DNA from: a virus
Strand: one strand, 5' to 3'
IMG/VR virus record: IMGVR_UViG_3300025928_000005
Span: 47,342 to 111,341 of that record
DNA: 64,000 nucleotides
The translations under genes were made by a program, and so were the position numbers. The notes beneath the pieces were generated by a model. It ran no database searches, was not told the origin of the DNA, and saw nothing but the letters and a program-made list of their open reading frames with translations. The first letter of the stretch is position 1. Every line of letters starts with the position of its first letter. Shown here piece after piece: positions 38,296 through 46,533 of this stretch.

Positions 38296-38507
38296 GAAAG
38301 CACTGCCACGACATGAACGAGCTCGCCGCGAGGTACGGGTTCGACGAGGCCCGCCCGACGCGTGGCGGCCACCTCGTGTTCCAGCACCGCGTGAACGGCC
38401 GCAAGGTGTTTCACGCCAGCTCGCCGTCTGAGTCTCGATCCAACCGGAACTTCGAGAGCCAGCTTCGCCGCACCGCGCGGCTGCCGCCGGTCGGCGTCGA
38501 CGCGTGA
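38292..38507 (+). CDS. HicA-like small protein 2, paralogue of the previous gene
   Basis: A protein of 71 aa with a GTGA overlap. MNELAARYGF...RGGHLVFQHRVNGRKVF aligns along its length with its neighbour and keeps the GGH box. Tandem duplication. Confidence 0.5.
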   Translation: MRKHCHDMNELAARYGFDEARPTRGGHLVFQHRVNGRKVFHASSPSESRSNRNFESQLRRTARLPPVGVDA

Positions 38508-38523
38508 GGCGTGACCCATGGGG

Positions 38524-38552
38524 TTTACATTTTGCCGCGAGCAGGGTAGGCT
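38524..38552 (+). promoter_or_regulatory. Repeated-family promoter before 38587
   Basis: TTTACA, 17-bp spacer, TAGGCT. Confidence 0.75.
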
Positions 38553-38586
38553 GACACCGGATCAGGAACGAGGAACGGAGAGCGAG

Positions 38587-38802
38587 ATGATCCAGGCTGA
38601 GATCAAGAGCGAGGCTGAGGCCCACGGCCACTTCGACGTTCGCGTCTACGACCAGGTGTGGCTCGAGGTTTGCCCCGAGGTGAGGGCGGCTCGCCTTGTT
38701 GACCGTGAAATGGGTCACGAGACGTTCGTGGACACCGATAAGCTCGACGCGGTCATCACCGCGTTCACCTCCGTCCGCGAGCTGCTCAAGGAGAAGATGT
38801 GA
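38587..38802 (+). CDS. Small hypothetical protein
   Basis: A protein of 71 aa, acidic, alpha/beta; no motif. First gene of the unit that runs to about 40.0 kb. Confidence 0.6.
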   Translation: MIQAEIKSEAEAHGHFDVRVYDQVWLEVCPEVRAARLVDREMGHETFVDTDKLDAVITAFTSVRELLKEKM

Positions 38803-39029
38803 CCGACCGTCAGATCGCCAAGCCCACCGCGGAGGAGCTCAAGAGAGCGACCCAGGTCGCCCAGAAGCTGCCCTTCGCGGGCAGGATCCACGTCACCGAC
38901 TACGGGGTGTGGGTGGACGGCGCGGAACGCTGGGTGTGCCCGAAGTGCCTGACCGTCTGGGCGAACCGAGAGCTCCGCGCCAACCACTATTGCCCGAACA
39001 AGCGGTGCGACCACCCGATCGCGCCGTGA
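38799..39029 (+). CDS. Zinc-ribbon protein, paralogue of 39278
   Basis: A protein of 76 aa. A helical half and HVTDYGVWVDGAERWVCPKC...CPNKRC. The same layout (VTEHAVYAFGAEAWVCPRC) is found two genes downstream. Confidence 0.65.
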   Translation: MTDRQIAKPTAEELKRATQVAQKLPFAGRIHVTDYGVWVDGAERWVCPKCLTVWANRELRANHYCPNKRCDHPIAP

Positions 39030-39066
39030 CGACCCGAGAACCACGAGTCGAGAGGAACGATGAACG

Positions 39067-39285
39067 ATGAGCATGACCCTGCGTGAGGCCGTCGACAAGG
39101 TCGTCGAGCACACCCGCACCAAGGAGCGCAAGCCCAATTTGTCCACCGACCGCGCCCTGGCGCTGGTCCGGCAGCTGACCGAGGTCGACGTCAGTCGCCT
39201 GACCCGGGACGTGGACCTGCGCAACGCCTACGTCCAGGTTCTGGTGTCCTCGGACGCGCAGATCGCTGAGGCGCTGCGTGGGTAA
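39067..39285 (+). CDS. Small helical protein
   Basis: A protein of 72 aa, charged helices; lies between two paralogous zinc-ribbon genes. Unknown. Confidence 0.6.
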   Translation: MSMTLREAVDKVVEHTRTKERKPNLSTDRALALVRQLTEVDVSRLTRDVDLRNAYVQVLVSSDAQIAEALRG

Positions 39286-39517
39286 CCACTCGCGCTTCAC
39301 GCCGCCACCGACCCGAGACGAGCTGACCCAGGCCGAGTACGTCGCGTGGATGCTGCAAGGCACGACCAACGTTCGGGTCACCGAGCACGCGGTCTACGCG
39401 TTCGGTGCGGAGGCCTGGGTCTGTCCCAGGTGCCTCAGGCCGAATCACCCGATGCGGGAGGGCAAGATGCCCATCGTGCCCACGGCCTGCAAGCGCTGCC
39501 ACACGAGGCTGCTGTGA
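39278..39517 (+). CDS. Zinc-ribbon protein, paralogue of 38799
   Basis: A protein of 79 aa. CPRCLRPNH...ACKRC forms a ribbon; the 40 residues before it align with the 38799 protein. Possible nucleic-acid binder. Confidence 0.65.
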   Translation: MGNHSRFTPPPTRDELTQAEYVAWMLQGTTNVRVTEHAVYAFGAEAWVCPRCLRPNHPMREGKMPIVPTACKRCHTRLL

Positions 39518-39726
39518 CCGGTCGGCCGGAGCCGATCTGCCCGCAGATTCACAGCTCGCTCGGATACGTGTGCTGGCCGGCAAAATACCAGCGAGACCTG
39601 CCGCACGCCTCCACCTACTGCTGCGGTGCGGCCGACTGCGTCGAGGACGCGGCGGACTGGGTGGAGAGCGTCACGGGCCACCGGGGTGAGTGGCACCCGT
39701 TCGTGAAGCAGACGAGGAACCGATAG
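39514..39726 (+). CDS. Small Cys/His protein
   Basis: A protein of 70 aa with five Cys and several His (CPQIHSS..VCWP..TYCCGAADC), a possible metal site. GTGA overlap. Confidence 0.6.
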   Translation: MTGRPEPICPQIHSSLGYVCWPAKYQRDLPHASTYCCGAADCVEDAADWVESVTGHRGEWHPFVKQTRNR

Positions 39727-39734
39727 GAGATCAG

Positions 39735-40007
39735 ATGAGCTCGGGATCCAGGCAGGATCAGGACTGGCAGCCCAAGAACTCCAAGACCGTCAAGGCGGAG
39801 ACCATCCGGAAGGGTGACCTCGTGCTGAACAGCACGTGCAGCGCGTGGTACCTGATCACGACCGTCGACACCTACCCGGCGGAGGGCCGGGTCATGATGT
39901 ACGGGAACGAGGTGCTGGGTGAGACCGCACCCGGCAGGTACCTGCTCGGCAAGAGCCTTGGTCGGCTGAACGCCGTGTTCGGCGAGAACCGCATCCTCGG
40001 CTGGTAG
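39735..40007 (+). CDS. Small hypothetical protein
   Basis: A protein of 90 aa from ATG 39735 with AGGAGATCAG. SKTVKAETIRKGDLVLNSTCSAWYLITTVDTY suggests a small beta barrel. Similar in layout to the protein at 33132. Confidence 0.6.
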   Translation: MSSGSRQDQDWQPKNSKTVKAETIRKGDLVLNSTCSAWYLITTVDTYPAEGRVMMYGNEVLGETAPGRYLLGKSLGRLNAVFGENRILGW

Positions 40008-40018
40008 CGTTCGTGGGT

Positions 40019-40042
40019 CCCGGGCGAGCCCGCTCGTCCGGG
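40019..40042 (+). terminator. 10-bp hairpin
   Basis: CCCGGGCGAG, CCCG loop, CTCGTCCGGG (one wobble), 12 nt after the 40007 stop. Confidence 0.6.
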
Positions 40043-40081
40043 AGCCCTCGAGCGAGGAGCGGCTGAGAGGAGAACGACGCG

Positions 40082-40438
40082 GTGAACCGAATCACGCGCC
40101 AGGAGGTGTCCTTCGGGTTCACCATCCCGGAGTCAGGCAGCGCCATCAGCTCGCTGCTGGCGACCGTCGAGACCGCGAACGGCACCCACCACCGGCTGGG
40201 CGTCCTGCAGAGCGTGGCCAACCTGCCGGCCGGGCCGGCACGGATCAACCTCGAGCTGCTGCTCACGGTGCCGGAGCCGCCACCGCCGCGACCGAGGACG
40301 CTGCGCGACAAGCTCTGGGAGATCCTGTCGGACAGCGACGGGGACGGACCCGACAACCAGGTGAACGCGGTGCTCGAGCTGCTGAGCGAGGAGGAGAACC
40401 TGCCCGACCAGATCGACGCGCTGTTGGATGAGAACTGA
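40082..40438 (+). CDS. Hypothetical acidic protein
   Basis: A protein of 118 aa with a GTG start and AGAGGAGAACG. Beta-rich first half, then a Pro run and an acidic helical end. Confidence 0.6.
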   Translation: MNRITRQEVSFGFTIPESGSAISSLLATVETANGTHHRLGVLQSVANLPAGPARINLELLLTVPEPPPPRPRTLRDKLWEILSDSDGDGPDNQVNAVLELLSEEENLPDQIDALLDEN

Positions 40439-40450
40439 GAGGAGAACCAG

Positions 40451-40681
40451 GTGAGGGTGATCAAGGGCGTGCACGTCGGCAAGACGGTGACGCCGCACCA
40501 GTTCTGCAATGACTGGGTGACGGTCAAGGAGCTGCCGGGCGAGGTGCTCTCGCCGCTCATGCTGCGGGTCGAGACCAAGGCGGAGCGGGACTTCTTCCAG
40601 AACGACCCGAACCCGGGCGTCTTCTGGAACCTGTTTGAGATCGCCCGGGACGGCTGCTTCGTGCGAAAGCTGTCGCGGTGA
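40451..40681 (+). CDS. Small hypothetical protein
   Basis: A protein of 76 aa with AGAGGAGAACCAG upstream; alpha/beta, no motif. Confidence 0.6.
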   Translation: MRVIKGVHVGKTVTPHQFCNDWVTVKELPGEVLSPLMLRVETKAERDFFQNDPNPGVFWNLFEIARDGCFVRKLSR

Positions 40682-40893
40682 TGGGCCGGGTCAAGGTGGA
40701 GCGCTACTGCACGTGCGGCGCCGAGCTCATCATCGAGGCGAGCGACCTCAAGGCGGTCCAGATCGGCGACCAGCGCTTCGGCGAGATCCACTCGGGTGAG
40801 GGCCACCGCCCGGTCACGCGGCGCGAGGCCGCCCGGGCGCGCCGCCGGCAGCTCCTCCGGGACGCGGAGGAGCTGGGTCGCCGTGAGCGGTGA
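40681..40893 (+). CDS. Small Cys-pair protein
   Basis: A protein of 70 aa. Starts with YCTCGAELIIEAS, a half zinc finger, and ends in a basic helix. TGATG overlap. Confidence 0.6.
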   Translation: MGRVKVERYCTCGAELIIEASDLKAVQIGDQRFGEIHSGEGHRPVTRREAARARRRQLLRDAEELGRRER

Positions 40894-41158
40894 GCTGACC
40901 CTCGCGGACCTGCGGGCCCGCATCGCGGCACGCGGCCTCAGCTCGCGGATCAAGGTCGTCGGCGACCCCCGGCGGGTTCACCGCCTCGACATCACGCTCG
41001 AGGAGTTCGACCGCTGGCTCGACGAGACCGAGGCCGACGGCACCGGCGTCCTGATCAGGGTGGGGGTGCGACGTCGCCAGCACCTCTGGCAGCTGGTGAT
41101 CGACCGGGTTCGGAACGTCAACAGGTTGAGGATCAACGGGCGAGGCCGCGATGCCTGA
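40883..41158 (+). CDS. Small basic protein
   Basis: A protein of 91 aa from GTG 40883. Helix-strand pattern (LTLADLRARIAARGL) with a basic tail. Confidence 0.55.
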   Translation: MSGELTLADLRARIAARGLSSRIKVVGDPRRVHRLDITLEEFDRWLDETEADGTGVLIRVGVRRRQHLWQLVIDRVRNVNRLRINGRGRDA

Positions 41159-41366
41159 CGCCGACTACGAGGAGTTCGCCGCGGCCGAGGAGCCGGACCC
41201 CACCCACCCCAGCATGCCCGTCGGCTACCGTGACCTCGGCTACTCCGACGAGGTTAACTGGGACCGGTCCTGGCACCTCCACGTGAACCGTCAGCGTGCC
41301 TGCTGCACCACGCGGTGGGGGCGCCTGTGGTTCCGAGTGATGGGACGACATTGGTTCAGCGGCTGA
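41151..41366 (+). CDS. Small hypothetical protein
   Basis: A protein of 71 aa; acidic start, aromatic/basic end. It overlaps both neighbours. Confidence 0.55.
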   Translation: MPDADYEEFAAAEEPDPTHPSMPVGYRDLGYSDEVNWDRSWHLHVNRQRACCTTRWGRLWFRVMGRHWFSG

Positions 41367-41551
41367 GGGACGCGCTGCGGTCCTGGGCGCTGCGCCGGCT
41401 CGGGGTACCCTGCGGCGCCTACGGCGGGCGCTGGGCGGAGGGCGACCGCTGGTGCCTGCAGCCCTTCGGGCACGAGTGGTCGTGCTCCTACGAGGTGTGC
41501 TTCCAGCCCCTGTGGCGGCTGCGGGCCCGGCGGCGGGGCTGGGACGCCTGA
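41351..41551 (+). CDS. Small Cys-containing protein
   Basis: A protein of 66 aa from a TTG at 41351; other starts are possible. CGAYGGRWAEGDRWC...CSYEVC looks like a small metal-binding or disulfide fold. Confidence 0.45.
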   Translation: MVQRLRDALRSWALRRLGVPCGAYGGRWAEGDRWCLQPFGHEWSCSYEVCFQPLWRLRARRRGWDA

Positions 41552-41566
41552 CCCTGGCCTAGACTG

Positions 41567-41583
41567 TTTACATCTGGTACGAT
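41567..41583 (+). promoter_or_regulatory. Collapsed copy of the repeated promoter
   Basis: TTTACATC is followed after only 3 nt by TACGAT, a 5-nt spacer in place of 17. It sits where a normal copy would be, before 41638. Confidence 0.5.
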
Positions 41584-41637
41584 TGCAGCAGCAACAAGAG
41601 CTGATCGGAACCAGGAACCGAGCGAGAGGAGACCCAG

Positions 41638-41898
41638 ATGGCGAGCGTGGAGCAGGTGAGGGGACAGATCAACCTCGCGAAGGAGCAGGCCGAGCGCGGG
41701 ACCCAAGCCCTGCAGCAGGCCGAGCAGGAGATCGGCCACGCGCAGCAGGCCTTCCAGGAGGCCGCGCAGGGCAGCAACCAGTCCGAGGCCAGCGACGTGA
41801 ACAACATGTTCACCCACGCGCTGCAGAAGATCGGTGAGGCTCGGGACGCGGTCATGGCCGCGGTGAGCCAGGCCGAGAGCTACGCGGGGCGACTGTGA
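41638..41898 (+). CDS. Coiled-coil protein
   Basis: A protein of 86 aa; Gln/Ala/Glu heptads over its whole length (QINLAKEQAERGTQALQQAEQEIGHAQQA). Start of the coupled chain that runs to 48.9 kb. Confidence 0.65.
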   Translation: MASVEQVRGQINLAKEQAERGTQALQQAEQEIGHAQQAFQEAAQGSNQSEASDVNNMFTHALQKIGEARDAVMAAVSQAESYAGRL

Positions 41899-42110
41899 GC
41901 CACCTCGACGACTACGCGCGTGACCTCAAGCGCCAGGTGAGCTGGCTCAGGCAGCACCACCGCACCCTGGAGCTGGGCCTCAAGCGCCTCGAGGACAAGA
42001 GGGAGCGCGAGCGCCTCGGCGTCATCCTGATCCAGCTCGAGGCAAGCAAGATCGTCGGGGACGACGACCTGGCCTGGGCCCTGGCCACGTGCCGGAGGGC
42101 GCTGAGCTGA
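41895..42110 (+). CDS. Small helical protein
   Basis: A protein of 71 aa, charged helices; GTGA overlap with the coiled-coil gene, possibly its partner. Confidence 0.6.
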   Translation: MSHLDDYARDLKRQVSWLRQHHRTLELGLKRLEDKRERERLGVILIQLEASKIVGDDDLAWALATCRRALS

Positions 42111-42343
42111 TGCCCAGGAAGGGAACGATGAAGGCGCGGGTGCGCTGCCCGTGGTGCAACAAGCCCGACACCCTGCTGCTGATCACCGACCGCGCCGGCG
42201 GCAGCGGCGTCGACAACCAGCTGTACACGCACGGCGGCCTGTACGAGGACCCCGACACGGGCAAGCCGTTGGACTGCAAGGGCAGCGGGCGGTCGATCCC
42301 GAACCGGGACGTGCCGCCGATGAGCGAGTGGAGGAAGTGGTAG
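42110..42343 (+). CDS. Small zinc-finger-like protein
   Basis: A protein of 77 aa with CPWCNKPDTLLLITD early and a later LDCKGSG. Typical of mRNA- or DNA-binding micro-proteins. Start overlaps the previous stop. Confidence 0.6.
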   Translation: MPRKGTMKARVRCPWCNKPDTLLLITDRAGGSGVDNQLYTHGGLYEDPDTGKPLDCKGSGRSIPNRDVPPMSEWRKW

Positions 42344-42555
42344 TGGCCGACGAGCCCACGTTCAACGAGCTGACCGACCGCCAGGAGCGGTGGTACCGCG
42401 AGAACGGCGTCGCCCTCGAGACCGCGGTGACGACGGAGCGCGACCCGGCCACGGCCGCGGAGCTGAGGCTGCTTCTGAACTACCTGCGCCTCGGCACGAC
42501 GATCACGCCGGCGAGGCTTCGCTGGCTGGACGAGTACCTGGGAGGTACCAAGTGA
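42343..42555 (+). CDS. Small helical protein
   Basis: A protein of 70 aa; no motif recognised. Confidence 0.55.
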   Translation: MADEPTFNELTDRQERWYRENGVALETAVTTERDPATAAELRLLLNYLRLGTTITPARLRWLDEYLGGTK

Positions 42556-42746
42556 GTGACGCGGTGGAGCGTGAGGACGGCTTTCACGTGAGCAGCTTCT
42601 GCCAGGACGGTGGCTGCGTGGGGGTTGCGGTGAGCGAGGCGACGGTGTCGGTCCGGGACGAGAAGAGCCCGAGCCACGGTCGCATCACGGTGCCGCGGCC
42701 CGCGTGGCGCGCGTTCACGGCGAGCGTTGGAGACCTGGCCCCGTGA
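42552..42746 (+). CDS. DUF397-like protein 1
   Basis: A protein of 64 aa. SSFCQDGGCVGVAVSEATVSVRDEKSP...RPAWRAFTASV follows the DUF397 pattern (S-S-x-C, C-V-x-V-A, V-R-D-x-K, W-x-x-F). In Streptomyces these small proteins usually pair with XRE regulators and modulate them. Confidence 0.7.
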   Translation: MSDAVEREDGFHVSSFCQDGGCVGVAVSEATVSVRDEKSPSHGRITVPRPAWRAFTASVGDLAP

Positions 42747-43084
42747 CCGAGGACGACGTCCTGCTCGCGTGGCTGCGGGCCGCCCTGGTGGCGGTCCGCA
42801 GCACCGCGGAGGCCCTGGAGCGGTCCGGGGAGTACCTGGCGACGGTGAGCGGGATCCCGGCCGCGTCCCTCAGCGCCCGAACCCTGCTCGACGGGGTCGC
42901 CGCCGACGCGGCGATCCTCGAGGAGCACACGACCGGCGGCGTCGCCCAGTGCTCGCGGTGCCTGCGGCTGATCGATGACGCGGGCACGCCGCGGGCCTTC
43001 GTGGGAATCTGCCCCACGCTGCGGTTCGTGGCCACGCGGTACCGCCACGCCGTGCCCGGCTGGCGCGGGGAGTGGGCGTCGTGA
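42743..43084 (+). CDS. Hypothetical protein with Cys pair
   Basis: A protein of 113 aa; long helix, then CSRCLRLIDD...CP. GTGA overlap. Confidence 0.6.
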   Translation: MTEDDVLLAWLRAALVAVRSTAEALERSGEYLATVSGIPAASLSARTLLDGVAADAAILEEHTTGGVAQCSRCLRLIDDAGTPRAFVGICPTLRFVATRYRHAVPGWRGEWAS

Positions 43085-43377
43085 GCGCCGCGACGGCTGC
43101 CTGGCTCGTGGCGGTGTACGCGCTCGGCTCCGCGGACGTCCTGCTTTTCGAGGGGTTCGGGTGGGTGCAGGACGCGCTCTACGCACACCACGTCCGGCGC
43201 TGCGACGAGGACCACGGTGACTGGTCACCGCGGTGGGCCGCCGGCTGGAAGGTGGGGGTGGCTGGGTCCCTGCTGCGCGCCACCCTGTGGCCGGTGACGC
43301 TGACGTCCGACCTGCTGGATTGGGTCAGGGAGCTGCGGGTCAGGCGTGCCGCGCGACGCGAGGAGGAAGGCGAGTGA
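43081..43377 (+). CDS. Hypothetical protein, weakly hydrophobic
   Basis: A protein of 98 aa; a hydrophobic start (AWLVAVYALGSADVLLF) and a second hydrophobic patch near 60 suggest membrane association; Arg-rich end. Confidence 0.55.
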   Translation: MSAATAAWLVAVYALGSADVLLFEGFGWVQDALYAHHVRRCDEDHGDWSPRWAAGWKVGVAGSLLRATLWPVTLTSDLLDWVRELRVRRAARREEEGE

Positions 43378-43700
43378 GCCGAACCTGGCTGGGCCCGCGG
43401 GGCCGCGTCGCGGACGACGCGTGGCGACCCCCAGCGGGGTTGTCCCAGGGGGACCGCGCCGCGGAGCAGGACGCCGCTGCCGGAAGCCGCGCGGCGCGGA
43501 CCCGTCCCGACGGCAAGCTCGCGTCGGTGCTGCTGCGGGCCGCCCCGTCCGGCAACCACGTGTACGCCTACCTGCACTGGCGCGAGGCGGGCAAGGCCAG
43601 CGACAGCATCGTGTACCTCGGGGAGGTCTTCTACCCCACGCGCGCCGCGAACCTCGTGGAGGCGTGGTCCCGAGCCCTGACGAGAGGAGCCCTTCGGTGA
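43374..43700 (+). CDS. Hypothetical protein
   Basis: A protein of 108 aa; disordered start, then a beta-rich domain (SVLLRAAPSGNHVYAYLHW). Confidence 0.55.
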   Translation: MSRTWLGPRGRVADDAWRPPAGLSQGDRAAEQDAAAGSRAARTRPDGKLASVLLRAAPSGNHVYAYLHWREAGKASDSIVYLGEVFYPTRAANLVEAWSRALTRGALR

Positions 43701-43984
43701 GCCTGACCACCTGCACGGCGTGCGGCGGTGAGAACGTCACCTACCAGGCGTTCAGTGGCGGTCGCGAGTTCTACTGCCGGGACTGCGAGAGCGCCCACCC
43801 CTACCCCGAGGAGCTGCTGCCGCCGCGGCTCAAGCTGCTCCGGGAGGGTCGAATCGACGAGCTTCGGGCACAGCTCAGGGCGGAAATGCTCCCACCTGGT
43901 GACCTGGTTGAGGTCGACGGCGTGCCCGCGATCACCGCGTTCTACCGGTGGGCGCAGGGCGATGACGGCGCGGTAGCTCCCTGA
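43697..43984 (+). CDS. Zinc-ribbon protein
   Basis: A protein of 95 aa. CTACGGENVTYQAFSGGREFYCRDC is a clear N-terminal ribbon; helical remainder. Confidence 0.65.
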   Translation: MSLTTCTACGGENVTYQAFSGGREFYCRDCESAHPYPEELLPPRLKLLREGRIDELRAQLRAEMLPPGDLVEVDGVPAITAFYRWAQGDDGAVAP

Positions 43985-44181
43985 TGCCGCCCCGAGGCCT
44001 GCGCAGCGTGCGCTGCCACGGCGGCCCGTGGCACGGGGAGCGGCACCTGCTCGGTGCGGTGGAGAGCTCCCTGCCGGTGCCGGGCGTGGCGACGTTCCGG
44101 TACGAGCTGCGGCGAACGACCCGCGGCGAGGAGATCCTGGAGTGGTCCTTCGTGTGGAGAGGTGGTGAGGCTAGTGAGTGA
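43984..44181 (+). CDS. GGPWHG-family protein 1
   Basis: A protein of 65 aa starting SVRCHGGPWHGERH, a motif shared with the protein at 45732. A small beta-barrel-like fold is likely. Confidence 0.6.
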   Translation: MPPRGLRSVRCHGGPWHGERHLLGAVESSLPVPGVATFRYELRRTTRGEEILEWSFVWRGGEASE

Positions 44182-44374
44182 GACGTGGCTGACCAGCGCC
44201 GACCCCGAGCCCGGGGAGGGCGCGGCCGTGGAGACGGAGGGCCTCGTCCGGTTCGACCGCGGGTCGGATGACCTGCTGCCCGCGGCGTGGACCTCGGAGC
44301 ACGGGGAGCCCGCCACGTGGCGGAAGCTCGCCGGCAACTGGGGGCCGGTGCGGCTCGTGAGGGAGGCCGGGTGA
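44174..44374 (+). CDS. Small hypothetical protein
   Basis: A protein of 66 aa, acidic, Trp-rich. Overlaps the previous gene by 8 bp. Confidence 0.5.
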   Translation: MSETWLTSADPEPGEGAAVETEGLVRFDRGSDDLLPAAWTSEHGEPATWRKLAGNWGPVRLVREAG

Positions 44375-44973
44375 GCGGCCCGATCCTGACCGAGCTGACG
44401 CGGGGCCTGGCGCGTCGGCTGAGGGCGCAGCGCCGGCTCGCGGCGCGCGCCACGGACGTCCGCGACCAGGTCCGCCGCGAGGCGCGCCTGACGCTCAGCG
44501 CGGTCGCGGACGCCCTCGGGGAGCGCCGGCCGGTGAACCTGCTGGACCTGGCCGCCCTCCGCGAGCGGGCCCTGCGGCTCCGGGCGGACAACGTCGCCCT
44601 GAGCGCGGAGCTGCGGCGCTGCCGGGACACGCTCGCGGACGCCCTGGGTGAGCTCGGGGATGACCACGCGCGGGCGTACGGCTGGCTCACCACGCCCATC
44701 GACGGCTCCGACGACGGCGAGCACCTCGACGCCGAGGCGCTCGCGAGCGAGGTCACCGACCTGCGGGACCGCCTCGCGGAGACCCGCGAGCTGAACCGGG
44801 GCTGGGCCCGCTACGGGCAGCGCGTCCGGGAGCGCCGCCGCACCCACCGGGAGTGGGTCACCAGGGCGACGGCTGACCTGAGCCACCTCGCGGACCTGCC
44901 GGGGGTGCCGCCGCGCGTCGCGACCGGGATCAAGCTGGCCGTGGCGACCCTGCGAGCGGGGGAGGACGCGTGA
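44371..44973 (+). CDS. Long coiled-coil protein
   Basis: A protein of 200 aa; Arg/Leu/Ala heptads almost throughout. The longest product of this chain. No motif. Confidence 0.6.
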   Translation: MSGPILTELTRGLARRLRAQRRLAARATDVRDQVRREARLTLSAVADALGERRPVNLLDLAALRERALRLRADNVALSAELRRCRDTLADALGELGDDHARAYGWLTTPIDGSDDGEHLDAEALASEVTDLRDRLAETRELNRGWARYGQRVRERRRTHREWVTRATADLSHLADLPGVPPRVATGIKLAVATLRAGEDA

Positions 44974-45182
44974 GCGCCCGACACAACCGTCCCGAGCCGT
45001 GCGAGAACTGCGTGCGAATCTGGGCCTGGTCCGGCTTCAAGTGTCGTCGGTTCCACGGCGCGTGGGAGCATCGCCTGGATCGAGACTACTGGGCGGGCCA
45101 CGCCGGCACGTTCAGCGTCCCGGTGTGGTGCCTGCCGGCGTCGAAGCTGCGCCGTCGACGGCGAGGGGCGGTGCGCTGGTGA
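44970..45182 (+). CDS. Small Cys/His basic protein
   Basis: A protein of 70 aa. PCENCVRIWAWSGFKCRRFHG could form a zinc site; Arg-rich tail. Confidence 0.6.
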   Translation: MSARHNRPEPCENCVRIWAWSGFKCRRFHGAWEHRLDRDYWAGHAGTFSVPVWCLPASKLRRRRRGAVRW

Positions 45183-45448
45183 GCGCCCTCGACCCGATGC
45201 AGCTCGCGCCCTACCTGTTCGGGCCCGGCAACGCCGTGTCCGCGCTCGCCGTGGGCCGCGGGAAGCGCTGGGGCTGGCTCGTGCTCGTGGCCGTGCAGCT
45301 CGCGATGGTCACGTTCGGGCTCACCACGGGCTACGTGGGCTTCAGCATGAGCCTCGTCATGGCAGCCATCGGCGCCGACAACTACCGCCGTTGGCGCCGC
45401 CGCGAGGCCGCGGCCGCGGCTCTCGAGAGCGTCGAGGAGGACGAGTGA
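45179..45448 (+). CDS. Membrane protein
   Basis: A protein of 89 aa with two hydrophobic segments (WLVLVAVQLAMVTFGL and FSMSLVMAAIG), then an Arg/Glu-rich tail. Confidence 0.6.
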   Translation: MSALDPMQLAPYLFGPGNAVSALAVGRGKRWGWLVLVAVQLAMVTFGLTTGYVGFSMSLVMAAIGADNYRRWRRREAAAAALESVEEDE

Positions 45449-45735
45449 TGGATGGCGTGACGAGGCAGGCCGCGCACGAGGTGGCCCGGGAGCTGCTGGA
45501 CACGGTCCACGACCGCCTGCGGTGCGGCGGGGTCCGGACCCCGCTCGACGCGCAGCTGAACGAGCTGCGCGTGGCGGCCGCGGAGGCGTACCTGCACCTG
45601 GCGCGGGAGGAGCGGGTGCGCGCGAGCCGGCCCACCGACGCGGTCGTGGACGCCGCGGTGCGGTCCGGGGTCATCAGCCGCGAGGAGGCGGCGCTGCGGT
45701 TCCAGGCGGAGCGTCGGGCGAGCGGCGAGTGGTGA
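45448..45735 (+). CDS. Helical hypothetical protein
   Basis: A protein of 95 aa, ATG overlapping the previous stop. All helical, Arg/Glu-rich. Confidence 0.6.
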   Translation: MDGVTRQAAHEVARELLDTVHDRLRCGGVRTPLDAQLNELRVAAAEAYLHLAREERVRASRPTDAVVDAAVRSGVISREEAALRFQAERRASGEW

Positions 45736-45953
45736 GCCACCTGAAGCTGCGGTGCCTCGGCGGTCCGTGGCACGGCCAGCTCGTGGAGGTGAGCGGCCAC
45801 GCCCGGGAGGTGGAGGTGCCGGGCCGCCGCGACGGGCACTACGTTCGCTGGCCGGACGGCCCCGGCGAGCGCGCCGTCGCCCTGACCTGGGTGGTGCCGG
45901 ACGGCAACGGCGGCTGGGAGCGGCTGAGCGTGAGAGAGGAGGAAACGCGGTGA
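45732..45953 (+). CDS. GGPWHG-family protein 2
   Basis: A protein of 73 aa with LRCLGGPWHGQLVEVSG near the start, like the protein at 43984; beta-rich. Confidence 0.6.
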   Translation: MSHLKLRCLGGPWHGQLVEVSGHAREVEVPGRRDGHYVRWPDGPGERAVALTWVVPDGNGGWERLSVREEETR

Positions 45954-46291
45954 ACGGCCTGACCTGGGAGGTTGACGGCCCCGAGTGGGACGAGGCCGCG
46001 GTCGAGGTCTACGCGCGGTGGCTGGCTGAGAGCCTGAGGGCGCCGGCGGGTGGACCGCCGTGGGTACACGTCGGCGGTCGGGGCGGCTTCGGGCGGCGCT
46101 GGCTGCGGGGCCTCACCGAGACGGGCCGGGGGCCGCGGGTCGACCTGACCTGGGTGGACGAGACGGTGAGCTGGGGCGTGGACCCCAACGAGGCGCGGGC
46201 GGCGCTGACGCGCCGGCGGGACCTCGTGGACGAGTGCGTCGCCGTGACGCTGCGAGAGCCGACGTGGCTCACGGAGGGGAGAGAGCGGTGA
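45950..46291 (+). CDS. Hypothetical protein
   Basis: A protein of 113 aa; alpha/beta, Trp-rich. No family. Confidence 0.55.
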   Translation: MNGLTWEVDGPEWDEAAVEVYARWLAESLRAPAGGPPWVHVGGRGGFGRRWLRGLTETGRGPRVDLTWVDETVSWGVDPNEARAALTRRRDLVDECVAVTLREPTWLTEGRER

Positions 46292-46533
46292 GTGGGATCG
46301 AGCGCGCCAACCGGCGAGAGGCTCCCGTGGCTCAGCCACGAGAGGTCTACCTGACCGTCGGTCGGCTCCGGGAGCGTCTCGTGGAGATCGAGGCAGCCTT
46401 CCCGGGCGAGAACGTGAACGAGTGGGCGGTGGGTGCGGGAACGCCCACGTCCTTTCAGCTCGGCAGCGGTGACGTCGTGCACGTCAACCTGCCACACCTG
46501 CGTTGCGTGGAGGTGAGACTCCTTGAGCTCTAG
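46288..46533 (+). CDS. Small hypothetical protein
   Basis: A protein of 81 aa; REVYLTVGRLRERLVEIEAAFPGENVNEWAV is helical, the end beta-rich. Confidence 0.55.
   Translation: MSGIERANRREAPVAQPREVYLTVGRLRERLVEIEAAFPGENVNEWAVGAGTPTSFQLGSGDVVHVNLPHLRCVEVRLLEL

Noticed and set aside
38080-38507. A complete HicAB toxin-antitoxin system
   Set aside because: Both proteins resemble HicA, none HicB; the fold call itself is tentative.
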